Of a stretch of 58,302 nucleotides of DNA, positions 43,731 through 52,559 are shown piece by piece. This stretch comes from an uncultured Alphaproteobacteria bacterium (GTDB lineage: Bacteria > Pseudomonadota > Alphaproteobacteria > Caulobacterales > Caulobacteraceae), in assembly GCA_903822175.1 (NCBI GenBank), contig CAIJOB010000033.1:1-58302 (forward strand). The letters run 5' to 3'. Both the position numbers and the translations under genes were made by a program. Position 1 is the first letter of the stretch. Each line of letters begins with the position of its first letter. Below the pieces are notes generated by a model. It was given only the letters and a program-made list of their open reading frames with translations, was not told where the DNA came from and did not search any database.

Positions 43731-46126
43731 GCCAAGGCCCCACCCACGACCGCTACGTGACCACCGGTGTCGCCAGGACACTCGCGCCGCGCGAGGCCAG
43801 CGTCGGCGACCGCCTGCCCTACGCCGGCCACCTCGACGACGTCACCCTGCAGACCCGCGACGGCCTGCTGGTCCAGACCCTGCACCTCGCCGGCTTCCCT
43901 TCCGAGACCGCGCCGGACGAGGAACTGAACTACCGCAAGGCGATCCGCGAAACCGTCCTGCGCGGCGCCGCCTCCTCGCGCCTGGCCCTCTACCACCACG
44001 TGGTCCGCCGCCGGGTGACGCCCGCCTTCCCCGACGCCCCCGACGAGGGCTTCGCCGCGCGCCTCGACGCCGGCTGGCGGGAGCGGCTCGCGGGCCGCCG
44101 GCTCTACGTCAACGACATCTTCCTGACGCTTGTCCGCCGGCCCCTGCAGGGCGGCGCCGGCTTCCTCGAACGCCTGGTCAGGGCCCCCAACGCCAAGAGC
44201 GCCGACCTCGACCGCGAGCTTCGCGCGCTGCACGCCGCCCGCGAGGCCTTCGCCGCCGCGCTGACCCCCTACGGCCCGCGCACGCTGTCGCTCTATGACG
44301 GGGCCGGCGGCGCCCGGCGCTCCGAGCCCGCCGAGTTCCTCAGCCTGATCCTCAACGGCGAGCTGCAGCCGATCCTCGCCCCCACCGGCGACATGGGCCA
44401 CGCGCTGGCCCAGAGGCGCCTCTCCTTCGGCCTCGACGCCATGGAGTTCGGTCCGACCGCCGAGGAGCCGAGCTTCGGGGCGATGATCTCCCTGAAGGAC
44501 TACCCAGCCCGCACCGCGCCCGGCCTGCTGGACGGCGTCCTGCGCCTGCCGATGGAACTGGTGCTGACCGAGAGCTTCGCCTTCGTGGAGCGCCAGCAGG
44601 CCCTGGACCGCATGGGCCTGGCGCTGCGCCGCCTGCGCGCCGCCGACGACGACGCCTACAGCCTGCGCTCCGAACTGGCCGAGGCCCGCGACGACGTCGG
44701 CGCCGGCCGCGCCGCCTACGGCGAGCACCACCTGACCATCCTGGCGAAGTCCGAGACGCTGGCCGAGCTCGACGGCGCGGTGGCCGACGTGCAGTCGGCG
44801 CTGGCGGAAGCCGGCGCCATCGCCGTGCGCGAGGACACCAATCTGGAGCCCGCCTTCTGGGCCCAGTTCCCCGGCAATTTCAAATACATCTCGCGCCGCG
44901 CGCTCGTCTCCGCCGCCAATTTCGCCAGCCTCGCCAGCTTCCACAACCACCCCACCGGCCAGGCCGAAGGCAACCACTGGGGCCCGGCCATCGCGGTGCT
45001 GGAGACCACCTCCTTCGGCCCCTACCACTTCAACTTCCACAACGCCGACCTCGGCAATTTCACGGTCATCGGCCCGTCGGGCTCCGGCAAGACCGTGCTG
45101 CTCACCTTCCTGCTGGCCCAGGCTGAGCGGCTAAAACCCCGCATCGCCTATTTCGACAAGGACCGCGGCGCCGAGCCGTTCATTCGCGCCATCGGCGGTC
45201 GCTACGACATCATCTCGCCGGGCGAGCCCACCGGCTTCAATCCGCTGGCGCTCGCCGACAACCCCGCCAACCGCGCCTTCCTGGCCGACTGGCTGGGCCA
45301 GCTCCTGACCGCCGAGGGCGGCGCGCTCGACGCCGAGGACCGCGCGATGATCGCCGAGGCCGTCGACGCCAACTACGCCCAGGCGCCCGGCCACCGCCGC
45401 CTGCGCTATCTGCGCGAACTGTTCCGCGGCGCGCGACGCCCGCACGCCGGCGACCTGGCCGCCAGGCTCGGCGCCTGGTGCGAGGGCGGCGAGCACGCCT
45501 GGCTGTTCGACAATGCGTCCGACCGCCTCGACATCGACGCCCGCATCCTGGGCTTCGACATGACCAAGATCCTGGATGCGCCGACAATCCGGACGCCGGC
45601 CATGATGTACCTGTTCCACCGGCTGGAGCAGCGGCTGGACGGCTCGCCCGCGATCATCGTCGTCGACGAGGGCTGGAAGGCGCTGGACGACGCGGTCTTC
45701 GTCCGCCGGATCAAGGACTGGGAAAAGACCATCCGCAAGCGCAACGGCATCGTCGGCTTCTGCACCCAGAGCGCGTCCGACGCGCTCGAGAGCCGCATCG
45801 CGTCGGCCATCGTCGAACAGGCCGCGACCCAAATCTTCTTCCCCAACAGCCGCGCGCGGCCCGAGGACTACATCGCCGGCTTCGGCCTCACCGAACACGA
45901 GTTCGAACTGGTCCGTAGCCTGCCGGACACCTCGCGCTGCTTCCTGATCAAGCGCGGCGACCACAGCGTCGTCGCCCGCCTCGATCTCTCGGGCCTGGGC
46001 GGCGAGCTGGCCGTTCTGGCCGGCACCGAGCGCGCGGTGCGCCGCCTCGAAGCCCTGCGCGGCGAACTGGGCGATGAGCCAGATGCTTGGCTGGATAGCT
46101 TCATGTCGGGAAGGAGCGCCGCTTAG
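43727..46126 (+). CDS. virB4: VirB4/TrbE ATPase
   Basis: A 799-residue VirB4-type ATPase. After the N-terminal CagE/TrbE/VirB domain the NTPase core has Walker A GPSGSGKTVLL (about residues 448-458), Walker B AIIVVDEGWKAL (about 643-654), and the conserved CTQSASDAL and FFPNSRARPEDY motifs. It powers pilus assembly and substrate transfer. It overlaps virB3 by 4 bp and is immediately followed by virB6. Confidence 0.94.
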   Translation: MSQGPTHDRYVTTGVARTLAPREASVGDRLPYAGHLDDVTLQTRDGLLVQTLHLAGFPSETAPDEELNYRKAIRETVLRGAASSRLALYHHVVRRRVTPAFPDAPDEGFAARLDAGWRERLAGRRLYVNDIFLTLVRRPLQGGAGFLERLVRAPNAKSADLDRELRALHAAREAFAAALTPYGPRTLSLYDGAGGARRSEPAEFLSLILNGELQPILAPTGDMGHALAQRRLSFGLDAMEFGPTAEEPSFGAMISLKDYPARTAPGLLDGVLRLPMELVLTESFAFVERQQALDRMGLALRRLRAADDDAYSLRSELAEARDDVGAGRAAYGEHHLTILAKSETLAELDGAVADVQSALAEAGAIAVREDTNLEPAFWAQFPGNFKYISRRALVSAANFASLASFHNHPTGQAEGNHWGPAIAVLETTSFGPYHFNFHNADLGNFTVIGPSGSGKTVLLTFLLAQAERLKPRIAYFDKDRGAEPFIRAIGGRYDIISPGEPTGFNPLALADNPANRAFLADWLGQLLTAEGGALDAEDRAMIAEAVDANYAQAPGHRRLRYLRELFRGARRPHAGDLAARLGAWCEGGEHAWLFDNASDRLDIDARILGFDMTKILDAPTIRTPAMMYLFHRLEQRLDGSPAIIVVDEGWKALDDAVFVRRIKDWEKTIRKRNGIVGFCTQSASDALESRIASAIVEQAATQIFFPNSRARPEDYIAGFGLTEHEFELVRSLPDTSRCFLIKRGDHSVVARLDLSGLGGELAVLAGTERAVRRLEALRGELGDEPDAWLDSFMSGRSAA

Positions 46127-47284
46127 ATGGCTTCGTGCTCCAGCCTCGTTGGACAAGGCGTGATCCGCGGCGTGCTCGGCGCCGTGGACTGCCAGACCCG
46201 CGCCTTCTCCGAGGCCGGCTATTCGTCGCTGACCTCGGCGTCCTCGACCTTCCAGGTCGGCCTCACCTTGCTGCTGACCATCTACGTCGCGCTCGTCGGC
46301 TACCGGATGCTGTTCGCGGCCGGCGGCGCGCGTCTCTCCGACGCGCCGGGCATCGCGCTGAAGATCGGCGCCATCCTGGCCCTGGTGACCAGCTGGGCGA
46401 CCTTCCAGACCCTGGTCTTCGACCTCGCCGCCAAAGCGCCCGCCGAGATCGCCGCCGCCATCGCCGCGCCCTTGCAGGCCAATGGCGGCTCGCTGGCCGC
46501 CGATCCGCTGGGCGGCCTGCAGACCGCCTATGACGAGCTTGTCTCGGCGGCCGCGGCCTTCGGCAAGACCGCCGGCCCGGCGGCCCACGCCTACGCCAGC
46601 CCCGCCGCCTCGGCCGCCGAGTCGCTGTCGGCCGCCTCTGGCGTCCTCTTCATGACCACCGCCGGCGCCATCGCCGCTGCGACGCTCGCCATCGGCGTGC
46701 TGACCGCGGTTGGGCCGGTGTTCATCGCCCTGTTCCTGATCCCGGCCACGCGCGGCCTGTTCATGGGCTGGGTGCGAGCGCTCGCCGCCGCGGCCATCGC
46801 GCCCCTGCTCGGCTGGCTGACCGTGGTGGTTATGCTGTCGGTGCTGGAGCCCTGGCTGGTGACGCTCGCCCAGCAACGCGCCGACAACACGCTCGACCCA
46901 CAGACCGCCATGAGCGTGGCCAGCCTGGTCTTCGTCTTCGGCGCGGGCCAGGTGGCCCTGCTGATCGCCGCCTGCGTGGTGGCCTTCGGCTTCCGCCTGC
47001 CCGGCGAGGACAAGGCCGAGCGCAGCGCCGCCGTCCACGCTCCGCAGCCCATCCAGATCATCGAGCCCGAGTCCCGCGCCCAGCGCCTGGCCTTCGACCT
47101 GCAGCGCGACCAGGCCGCCGCCGCCGCTCGCCTGAGCCCCGCGCGGCTGGCTACCGTCACCGCCGCCGCGACCAGCGGGACCGCCGCCGGCCCCAGCTAT
47201 TCGCCCTCCGACCGCCCAGCCCGCCTGGGCGACGCCTATCGCCGCCCGGCCGTCGCGCCGCGTCCTGCCGGAAGCCGCGCATGA
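46127..47284 (+). CDS. virB6: VirB6/TrbL channel protein
   Basis: A 385-residue polytopic inner-membrane protein of the VirB6/TrbL type with about five to six helices (residues roughly 40-60, 80-105, 175-200, 205-225, 230-250 and 265-290) and a charged, Ala/Arg-rich C-terminus. VirB6 forms part of the inner-membrane gate. ATG directly follows the virB4 stop. The gene overlaps virB9 (ATGA, 47281-47284), leaving no room for virB7 or virB8, which usually lie here. Confidence 0.88.
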   Translation: MASCSSLVGQGVIRGVLGAVDCQTRAFSEAGYSSLTSASSTFQVGLTLLLTIYVALVGYRMLFAAGGARLSDAPGIALKIGAILALVTSWATFQTLVFDLAAKAPAEIAAAIAAPLQANGGSLAADPLGGLQTAYDELVSAAAAFGKTAGPAAHAYASPAASAAESLSAASGVLFMTTAGAIAAATLAIGVLTAVGPVFIALFLIPATRGLFMGWVRALAAAAIAPLLGWLTVVVMLSVLEPWLVTLAQQRADNTLDPQTAMSVASLVFVFGAGQVALLIAACVVAFGFRLPGEDKAERSAAVHAPQPIQIIEPESRAQRLAFDLQRDQAAAAARLSPARLATVTAAATSGTAAGPSYSPSDRPARLGDAYRRPAVAPRPAGSRA

Positions 47285-48048
47285 CCCGCTCCCTGATCTT
47301 CGCTGCCGTCCTGGCCTTCACCGCCGCCCCGGCGCTGGCCGTCGAGCCGCATCCCGGCGCCGGCGACCCGCGCATCTTCGAGGTGCAGTACGACCCCGGC
47401 GACGTGGTCGAGCTGAAGGGCGTGCTCGGCTACCAATTCTCCCTCGAATTCGACCCCACCGAGCACATCGAGACCGTCGCCATCGGCGACGCGCTCGGCT
47501 GGCAGGTGACGCCGAACCGCAAGGCGAACCTGCTCATCGTCAAGCCGATGGCCAAGCGGCCCGACACCAACATGACCGTGGTCACCAACCAGCGCCGCTA
47601 CAACTTCCAGCTCAGCGTGCGCGAGCATGCGCCCGCCAGGTCGATCCCCTATTCGGTGCGCTTCATCTATCCGCCTGTGGCCGTGGCGATCGTCGAACCG
47701 CCGCCGCCCCCGCCGGCGCCCGTCGACCGCAACCACGCCTACAGCTACCAGGGCTCGAACAAGGCGCTGCCGACCCAGATGTTCGACGACGGCCAGTCGA
47801 CTTATTTCGCCTTCGCCGCCGACGCCGACCTGCCGGCCATCTACGCGGTGGAGGTCGATGGCGGCGAGGCGGTGGTCAATTCGCACATGCTGGCCGGCTA
47901 CACCGTCGTCGACCGCGTCGCGCCGGGCTTCGTGCTCCGCCGCGGCGGCGAGGTGACCAAGGTCTTCAACGACGGCTGGAAGGGCCAGCAGACCAGCTCG
48001 CTCAGCCCCAAACCCCGAACCGCCGACAAGCCCTGGTGGCGCAAATGA
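47281..48048 (+). CDS. virB9: VirB9 outer-membrane core protein
   Basis: A 255-residue VirB9/TrbG protein. It has a signal peptide (residues 1-20, ending ALA), the conserved N-terminal DPRIFEVQYDPGDVVELKGVLGY and FDPTEHIETVAIGDALGW, a proline-rich linker (PPPPPPAP), and a C-terminal FAFAADADLPAIYAVEVDG and FNDGW region that contacts VirB7/VirB10 in other systems. It overlaps virB6 and virB10 by 4 bp each. Confidence 0.92.
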   Translation: MTRSLIFAAVLAFTAAPALAVEPHPGAGDPRIFEVQYDPGDVVELKGVLGYQFSLEFDPTEHIETVAIGDALGWQVTPNRKANLLIVKPMAKRPDTNMTVVTNQRRYNFQLSVREHAPARSIPYSVRFIYPPVAVAIVEPPPPPPAPVDRNHAYSYQGSNKALPTQMFDDGQSTYFAFAADADLPAIYAVEVDGGEAVVNSHMLAGYTVVDRVAPGFVLRRGGEVTKVFNDGWKGQQTSSLSPKPRTADKPWWRK

Positions 48049-49175
48049 CCGACCAACCTGAAGACCTCAGCGAAGTCTACGAACGCGCCCACTGGGTGCG
48101 CCCGCAGGTGAGCCAGCCCTCCTCGCCCTGGACCGTGGTGCTGGGCGTCGGCGGCGCCTGCGTCGTGGGCCTGGCGGTCTTCACCTCGCTCTCGCACGCC
48201 CGCGAAGCCAAGGCGTCGACGGCGAAGCCCGCGACCGCTGCCAACGTCGCCCCGGCCTGGGCGCCGGGCCTGCAGCAGATCATGGCCCAGCCGTCCGCGA
48301 CGCCCGCCGACACCGCGCCGACGCCTGCGCCGCCCGTCGCCGCGCCGCAGGCCACCCTGCTGCCGCCGCCCTCACAGACCGACCTGCCGGAGACCCACTG
48401 GAAGGCGCCCGCCGTCATCGTCGACCTCAGCGAAGGACCCGGCGCCCAGCCCGCCGCCTTCCGCCTCGCCCAGGCCGGCGCGCCTACGCCCACAAACCCC
48501 GCCACCGGCGCGGCCGGCGCCCCGGAGAGCGCCGCCTCGGCCGAGGAACGCTTCGCCGCCCGCGTCTCCGGCGCCGGCGCCGAGACCGCCCGCGCCACCC
48601 AGATGCACAACGTCTCCCGCGTGGTGCCGCAGGGCTTCGTGATCCCCGCCGTGCTGGAGACCGCCATCGACAGCGACCTGCCGGGCTCGGTCCGCGCCGT
48701 GGTCAGCCGCGACGTGCGCGGCTTCGACGGGACCCAGGTGCTGATCCCGCGCGGCTCGACCCTGATCGGCCAGTACAAGTCCGCCGCCGCAATCGGCCAG
48801 ACCCGCGCCTTCGTGGTCTGGTCGCGGATCATCACGCCCACCGGCGTCTCCATCGACGTCGGCTCGCCGGCCACCGACCAGCTCGGCCGCGGCGGGCTGG
48901 AGGGCAAGGCCGACACTCACTTCTTCCAGCGCTTCGGCTCCTCAATCCTGCTGTCGGTGATCTCCGGCGGCGTCGACGCGCTCGCCAGCCGCAACGGCGG
49001 CACCACCAATGCGCTGGTCATCGGCTCGCCGACCCAGGCGCAGAACGTCGCCTCCATCGCCCTGCAGAAGCAGATCGACATCCCGACCACCATCCGCGTG
49101 GCGCAAGGGTCGGCGGTGCAGGTCTCCGTCGCCCGCGACCTCGACTTCTCCGGCGTGGCGCCGGTCGGACGCTGA
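48045..49175 (+). CDS. virB10: VirB10 envelope-spanning protein
   Basis: A 376-residue VirB10/TrbI protein. One membrane helix (about residues 30-48) follows a short cytoplasmic tail, then a proline/alanine-rich periplasmic spacer. The C-terminal barrel domain has VVPQGFVIPAVLETAIDSDLPG, RDVRGFDGTQVLIPRGSTLIG and a terminal IPTTIRVAQG. I use the ATG overlapping the virB9 stop; a GTG at 48036 would add three residues. Confidence 0.92.
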   Translation: MTDQPEDLSEVYERAHWVRPQVSQPSSPWTVVLGVGGACVVGLAVFTSLSHAREAKASTAKPATAANVAPAWAPGLQQIMAQPSATPADTAPTPAPPVAAPQATLLPPPSQTDLPETHWKAPAVIVDLSEGPGAQPAAFRLAQAGAPTPTNPATGAAGAPESAASAEERFAARVSGAGAETARATQMHNVSRVVPQGFVIPAVLETAIDSDLPGSVRAVVSRDVRGFDGTQVLIPRGSTLIGQYKSAAAIGQTRAFVVWSRIITPTGVSIDVGSPATDQLGRGGLEGKADTHFFQRFGSSILLSVISGGVDALASRNGGTTNALVIGSPTQAQNVASIALQKQIDIPTTIRVAQGSAVQVSVARDLDFSGVAPVGR

Positions 49176-49176
49176 C

Positions 49177-50166
49177 ATGACGGCGGGCGTCTACCTCGAG
49201 GCTTATCTGACGCCGCTGGCGCCCTGGCTGTCGCGGCCGGACGTCACCGACCTCTTGATCAACCGCCCGGGCGAGGTCTGGATCGAGACCGCCGACGGGA
49301 CCATGAGCCGCGAGCCCGCTGACCAGCTTACCGAACAGGCGCTGACCCGCCTCGCCCGCCAGATCGCCGCCGCCAGCCACCAGGGCGTCAATCGCGAACA
49401 GCCCCTGCTCTCCGCCACCCTGCCCGACGGCGCCCGCGTCCAGGTGGTCTCGCCGCCCGCCACCCGCGGCGGCGTGGCCATGGCGGTCCGCAAGCACCTG
49501 ATCAGCGACATGAGCCTGGAGGAACTCTCCCGCGATGGCCTCTTCGAAGCCGCCGCCCGCACCGACCCGGCCCGTGACGCCGCCGCCGACGCCGACCTTG
49601 AAGCCCTCATCGACAGCGGTGACCTGATCGGCTTCCTCAAGCTCGCGGTGAAGCGCCGCAAGACCGTGGTGATCTCCGGCGGCACCGCCAGCGGCAAGAC
49701 CACGCTGCTGAACGCCTTGGTGAAAGAGATCGCCCGCTCCGAACGCCTGGTGGTTATCGAGGACGCCCCGGAGATCCGCCTGGATCACCCCAATTCCGTC
49801 GGCCTGGTGGCCGTGCGCGGCGACCTCGGCGAGGCCCAGGTCGACGCCGACACTCTGCTCGCCGCGGCGCTGCGCCTGCGCCCTGACCGCATACTGCTGG
49901 GAGAGCTGCGCGGCCGCGAGGCCTTCGCCTGGCTGCGCGCCGTCAACTCCGGCCACCCAGGCTCGATCACCACCGTCCACGCCGACAGCCCGGCCGGCGC
50001 CCTCGACCAGATCGCACTCCTGGCGCTCACCTCCGGCATCGACCTCGGCTGGGACAAGGTGCGCACCTACGTCGAGCGCGTCGTCGACGTCGTCGTCCAG
50101 CTCGACCGCACCAACGGCGCGCGGCGGCTTACGGAAGTGCTGTTCCGCACGAACAAGGGCAGCTAG
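49177..50166 (+). CDS. virB11: VirB11 secretion ATPase
   Basis: A 329-residue hexameric traffic ATPase of the VirB11/GspE superfamily. Walker A is GGTASGKTTLL (about residues 168-178). An Asp box VVIEDAPEIRL and a His-box/Walker B region with LRPDRILLGELRGREAF and GHPGSITTVHADS follow. It drives substrate translocation or pilus dynamics. The ATG lies 1 bp after the virB10 stop. It is the last gene of the operon; no virD4 follows. Confidence 0.94.
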   Translation: MTAGVYLEAYLTPLAPWLSRPDVTDLLINRPGEVWIETADGTMSREPADQLTEQALTRLARQIAAASHQGVNREQPLLSATLPDGARVQVVSPPATRGGVAMAVRKHLISDMSLEELSRDGLFEAAARTDPARDAAADADLEALIDSGDLIGFLKLAVKRRKTVVISGGTASGKTTLLNALVKEIARSERLVVIEDAPEIRLDHPNSVGLVAVRGDLGEAQVDADTLLAAALRLRPDRILLGELRGREAFAWLRAVNSGHPGSITTVHADSPAGALDQIALLALTSGIDLGWDKVRTYVERVVDVVVQLDRTNGARRLTEVLFRTNKGS

Positions 50167-50175
50167 CTACCGAGA

Positions 50176-50231
50176 GGTCCTTCTCCCCCTGTGGGAGAAG
50201 GTGGCAGCCGAAGGCTGACGGATGTGGGGTC
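50176..50231 (+). repeat. REP-type inverted repeat, left copy
   Basis: A 30-bp block (50176-50205) is exactly inverted at 50648-50677, and a 13-bp block ending this unit (CGGATGTGGGGTC, 50219-50231) is inverted at 50622-50634. Inside it, CCTTCTCCC and GGGAGAAGG form a 9-bp hairpin with a 5-nt loop (50179-50201). This is the common REP/palindromic repeat style of alphaproteobacterial genomes. The pair encloses the DUF559 gene. Confidence 0.88.
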
Positions 50232-50262
50232 GAAAGCCGGCTCAGCTGCGATAAGCTGAGCC

Positions 50263-50619
50263 ATGGATCGCGAGGCTTCCAAAAATCGAGCGCGGAGGCT
50301 GCGCCACAACCCCAGCGCCACAGAGCGTACGCTATGGGATCGTTTGCGCGACCGCCGGCTGGGCGGCCTGAAGTTCCGTCGGCAGATGGCGATGGGCCCC
50401 TATGTCATGGACTTCGTCTGCCTCCGATTTCGGCTGGTCGTAGAGGCCGATGGCCCGTTCCATGATCCAGCCCGAGACGCCGTGCGAGATGCCTGGCTGA
50501 TAGCGAGGGGCTTTCGCGTGCTGCGGTTTAGCAATCACGAGATCCAAGGTGACGGGGAGTCTGTGGCTGAACGGATACTCTCAGCTCTGGACGAACTGCC
50601 GCCGATCCCGACGATCTGA
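50263..50619 (+). CDS. DUF559 Vsr-like endonuclease-fold protein
   Basis: A 118-residue DUF559 protein of the PD-(D/E)xK / very-short-patch-repair endonuclease fold. It has the N-terminal basic RARRLRHNPSATERTLWDRLRDRRLGGLKFRRQ, candidate catalytic Asp in YVMDFVCL, Glu/Asp in VVEADGPFH, and RGFRVLRFSNHEI. Activity is not proven for most of this family. It is the only gene inside the two inverted REP repeats, about 32 bp from the left and 3 bp from the right. That arrangement resembles a small mobile or domesticated unit. Confidence 0.88.
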   Translation: MDREASKNRARRLRHNPSATERTLWDRLRDRRLGGLKFRRQMAMGPYVMDFVCLRFRLVVEADGPFHDPARDAVRDAWLIARGFRVLRFSNHEIQGDGESVAERILSALDELPPIPTI

Positions 50620-50621
50620 GA

Positions 50622-50677
50622 GACCCCACATCCGACCTGCTTCGCAGGCCACCTTCTCCCACAGGGGGAGAAGGACC
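50622..50677 (-). repeat. REP-type inverted repeat, right copy
   Basis: Inverted copy of the left repeat, with the same 30-bp and 13-bp identical blocks and a hairpin at 50652-50674. It starts directly after the DUF559 stop. The middle ten to fifteen bases differ between copies. Confidence 0.88.
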
Positions 50678-50721
50678 CTCAAAAACTGCCGCTGTCGGAA
50701 CTCGTGGTTCCCCTTTGCCGC

Positions 50722-51357
50722 CTACCGCGTCCCGTACATCCGGTCGCCGGCGTCGCCGAGACCGGGCAGGATGTAGCCGTGGTCGTTCAACCGCTCGTCC
50801 ACTGCCGCGGTCCAGATGCGCACGCCCGGATGGTGGCCCTGGAACTTGGATATCCCCTCCGGCGAGGCCAGCAGACAGGCCATGCGGATATTGCGCGCGC
50901 CCGCCTCCTTCAGCCGGTCGACAGCGGCGATGGCGGTGTTGCCGGTGGCCAGCATCGGATCGATGACGATCACCTGGCGGTCCGCCAGGTCGGCCGGCGC
51001 CTTGAAGTAGTACTCCACGCACTCCAGCGTCGCCGGGTCGCGGTAGAGCCCCACATGCGCCACCCGCGCCGCCGGGACCAGGTCCAGCATGCCGTCCAGC
51101 ATCCCCATGCCCGACCGCAGGATCGGCGCGAACACCAGCTTCTTGCCGGCCAGCTGCGGCGCGCTCATCGCCTGCATCGGCGTCTCGATCTCGACGCTCT
51201 CCAGCGCCAGGTCGCGGGTGACCTCGTAGCAGATCAGCGCCCCGATCTCCTTGAGGAGCTGGCGGAAGCTCTTGATCGAAGTGTCCTTCTTCCGCATCAG
51301 CGTCAGCTTGTGCTGCACCAGCGGGTGATCGACGATGGTGACGCCTTTGGTGGCCAT
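50722..51357 (-). CDS. upp: Uracil phosphoribosyltransferase
   Basis: A 211-residue UPRTase that makes UMP from uracil and PRPP. The PRPP loop is [14 protein letters not shown] and the uracil-binding C-terminus is [24 protein letters not shown] is also typical. It lies 9 bp after the DUF1688 gene and is the last gene of the URC-like operon, matching the role of yeast URC6. It could also serve general salvage. Confidence 0.96.
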   Translation of the reverse strand: MATKGVTIVDHPLVQHKLTLMRKKDTSIKSFRQLLKEIGALICYEVTRDLALESVEIETPMQAMSAPQLAGKKLVFAPILRSGMGMLDGMLDLVPAARVAHVGLYRDPATLECVEYYFKAPADLADRQVIVIDPMLATGNTAIAAVDRLKEAGARNIRMACLLASPEGISKFQGHHPGVRIWTAAVDERLNDHGYILPGLGDAGDRMYGTR

Positions 51358-51366
51358 GTTCTGTCC

Positions 51367-52554
51367 CTAGAAAACCGTACCGTCGCTGATGATGGTCAGG
51401 GGCGGGCCTCCGTCGGCCCGCAAGCTCTTCGCGATCCTGCGCCCCGCCGCCCAGGTGCCGCCCTCCAGCACGCGCGCCAGCGGGAAATCCTCGGCCTTCA
51501 CACCCAGCCGCTCGCGCACCATCGGCGCGATCTTGTCGAGCAGCGCGACCGTCAGCGCTCGCCATCCGACAACCAGCGCGCCCTCGACCGGATGCTGGCG
51601 CCCAGCGTCGGCCGGGTCGGCGAGGCTCAGCACGCCGGTGTCGAAGAACAGGCCGCCGTTGCGGTACTCCGCCAGCCCCGTCAGCCCGTCGATATCGACC
51701 ACCGCGATCCCGGCGGCCTCCAGCGGCTCGATCAGCGAATAGGACAGCCACTGCGACAGCTTGTGGATCGGCATATATCCGTCCGTGGCGTCGTCGCGCT
51801 TGATCGCCGGATGCCGCCAGCAGTCGCCCAACGGCACGCCGGCCAGGCTCAAGCGCCTAGGCCAGATGGGGCCGAGCGCCTCCAGCAGCACCACCAGGAT
51901 TACCGGCGCCGGCAGCTTGCCGCCCACCGCGCGTCCGGCCATCACGTCGAACAGCTGTCCGGGCCGCCCGACCGCCGCGCCCAGCGCCCGTAGCAGCGAC
52001 GCGCGGCCTTCGAGACCAACCAGCGGATTGTCGGCGCTCGCCTGGAAACCCTCAGCGAGTACGTCCGCTGTCACGCCCGCCAGCTTGTCCGCCCGCAGCG
52101 GATCGCCGGGATCCGCCGACAGGGCGCCGGATTCGAACAGCCGGAAGGACGCGATGCCCAGGCCCTCCGAACGGCTCAGGGTCGCCCCCGTTTCCGCGTC
52201 CCGATAGCGCCAGCCCATCCCGGCGCCGGCGTCCAGCAGCACAGAGGTGATCGCCAGGTCGAACGCCGCCCGCGCCTGATCCTTCGGATCGCGCCAGCCG
52301 CCGTCCCGCTCGGCCCACAGATCACGCCCCGCAACGCTGAAATGCCGCCAGCGCGCGTGAAACGGCACCTGCAAGTCGGGATAGGCCTCCCGCACTACCA
52401 CCGCCGTCAGGTCAGCAGCGGCTTCAAGCTTCGCGAGATCCACCCGCCACTCGGCGACCTCGCCCGCCAACGCCGCGGCCAGCATCTCATGCGAACGCTC
52501 CCGCACCGCATGGGCGGAAAGCAGGCCCCGCGCCGCCGTCACATCACTGGTCAC
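51367..52554 (-). CDS. DUF1688 protein, URC4-like
   Basis: A 395-residue DUF1688 protein. In Lachancea kluyveri this family is Urc4p, needed for the non-classical uracil degradation (URC) pathway; its reaction was not assigned in the work I recall. Recognisable stretches are HARWRHF, GMGWRYRDAETG, RSEGLGIASFRLFESG, DGYMPIHKLSQWLSYSLIEPLE and LTGLAEYRNGGLF. The start is GTG, 5 bp after the URC1-like stop, and upp follows at 9 bp, so all three are one operon. Confidence 0.93.
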   Translation of the reverse strand: MTSDVTAARGLLSAHAVRERSHEMLAAALAGEVAEWRVDLAKLEAAADLTAVVVREAYPDLQVPFHARWRHFSVAGRDLWAERDGGWRDPKDQARAAFDLAITSVLLDAGAGMGWRYRDAETGATLSRSEGLGIASFRLFESGALSADPGDPLRADKLAGVTADVLAEGFQASADNPLVGLEGRASLLRALGAAVGRPGQLFDVMAGRAVGGKLPAPVILVVLLEALGPIWPRRLSLAGVPLGDCWRHPAIKRDDATDGYMPIHKLSQWLSYSLIEPLEAAGIAVVDIDGLTGLAEYRNGGLFFDTGVLSLADPADAGRQHPVEGALVVGWRALTVALLDKIAPMVRERLGVKAEDFPLARVLEGGTWAAGRRIAKSLRADGGPPLTIISDGTVF

Positions 52555-52559
52555 CGCTC

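Noticed and set aside
50263..50619. Restriction-modification or mismatch-repair Vsr system
   Set aside because: No DNA methyltransferase or specificity gene is adjacent, and DUF559 proteins only share the nuclease fold with Vsr.
42498..50677. Integrative conjugative element
   Set aside because: No relaxase, coupling protein, integrase, partition genes or attachment-site repeats are seen; only the channel genes are present.
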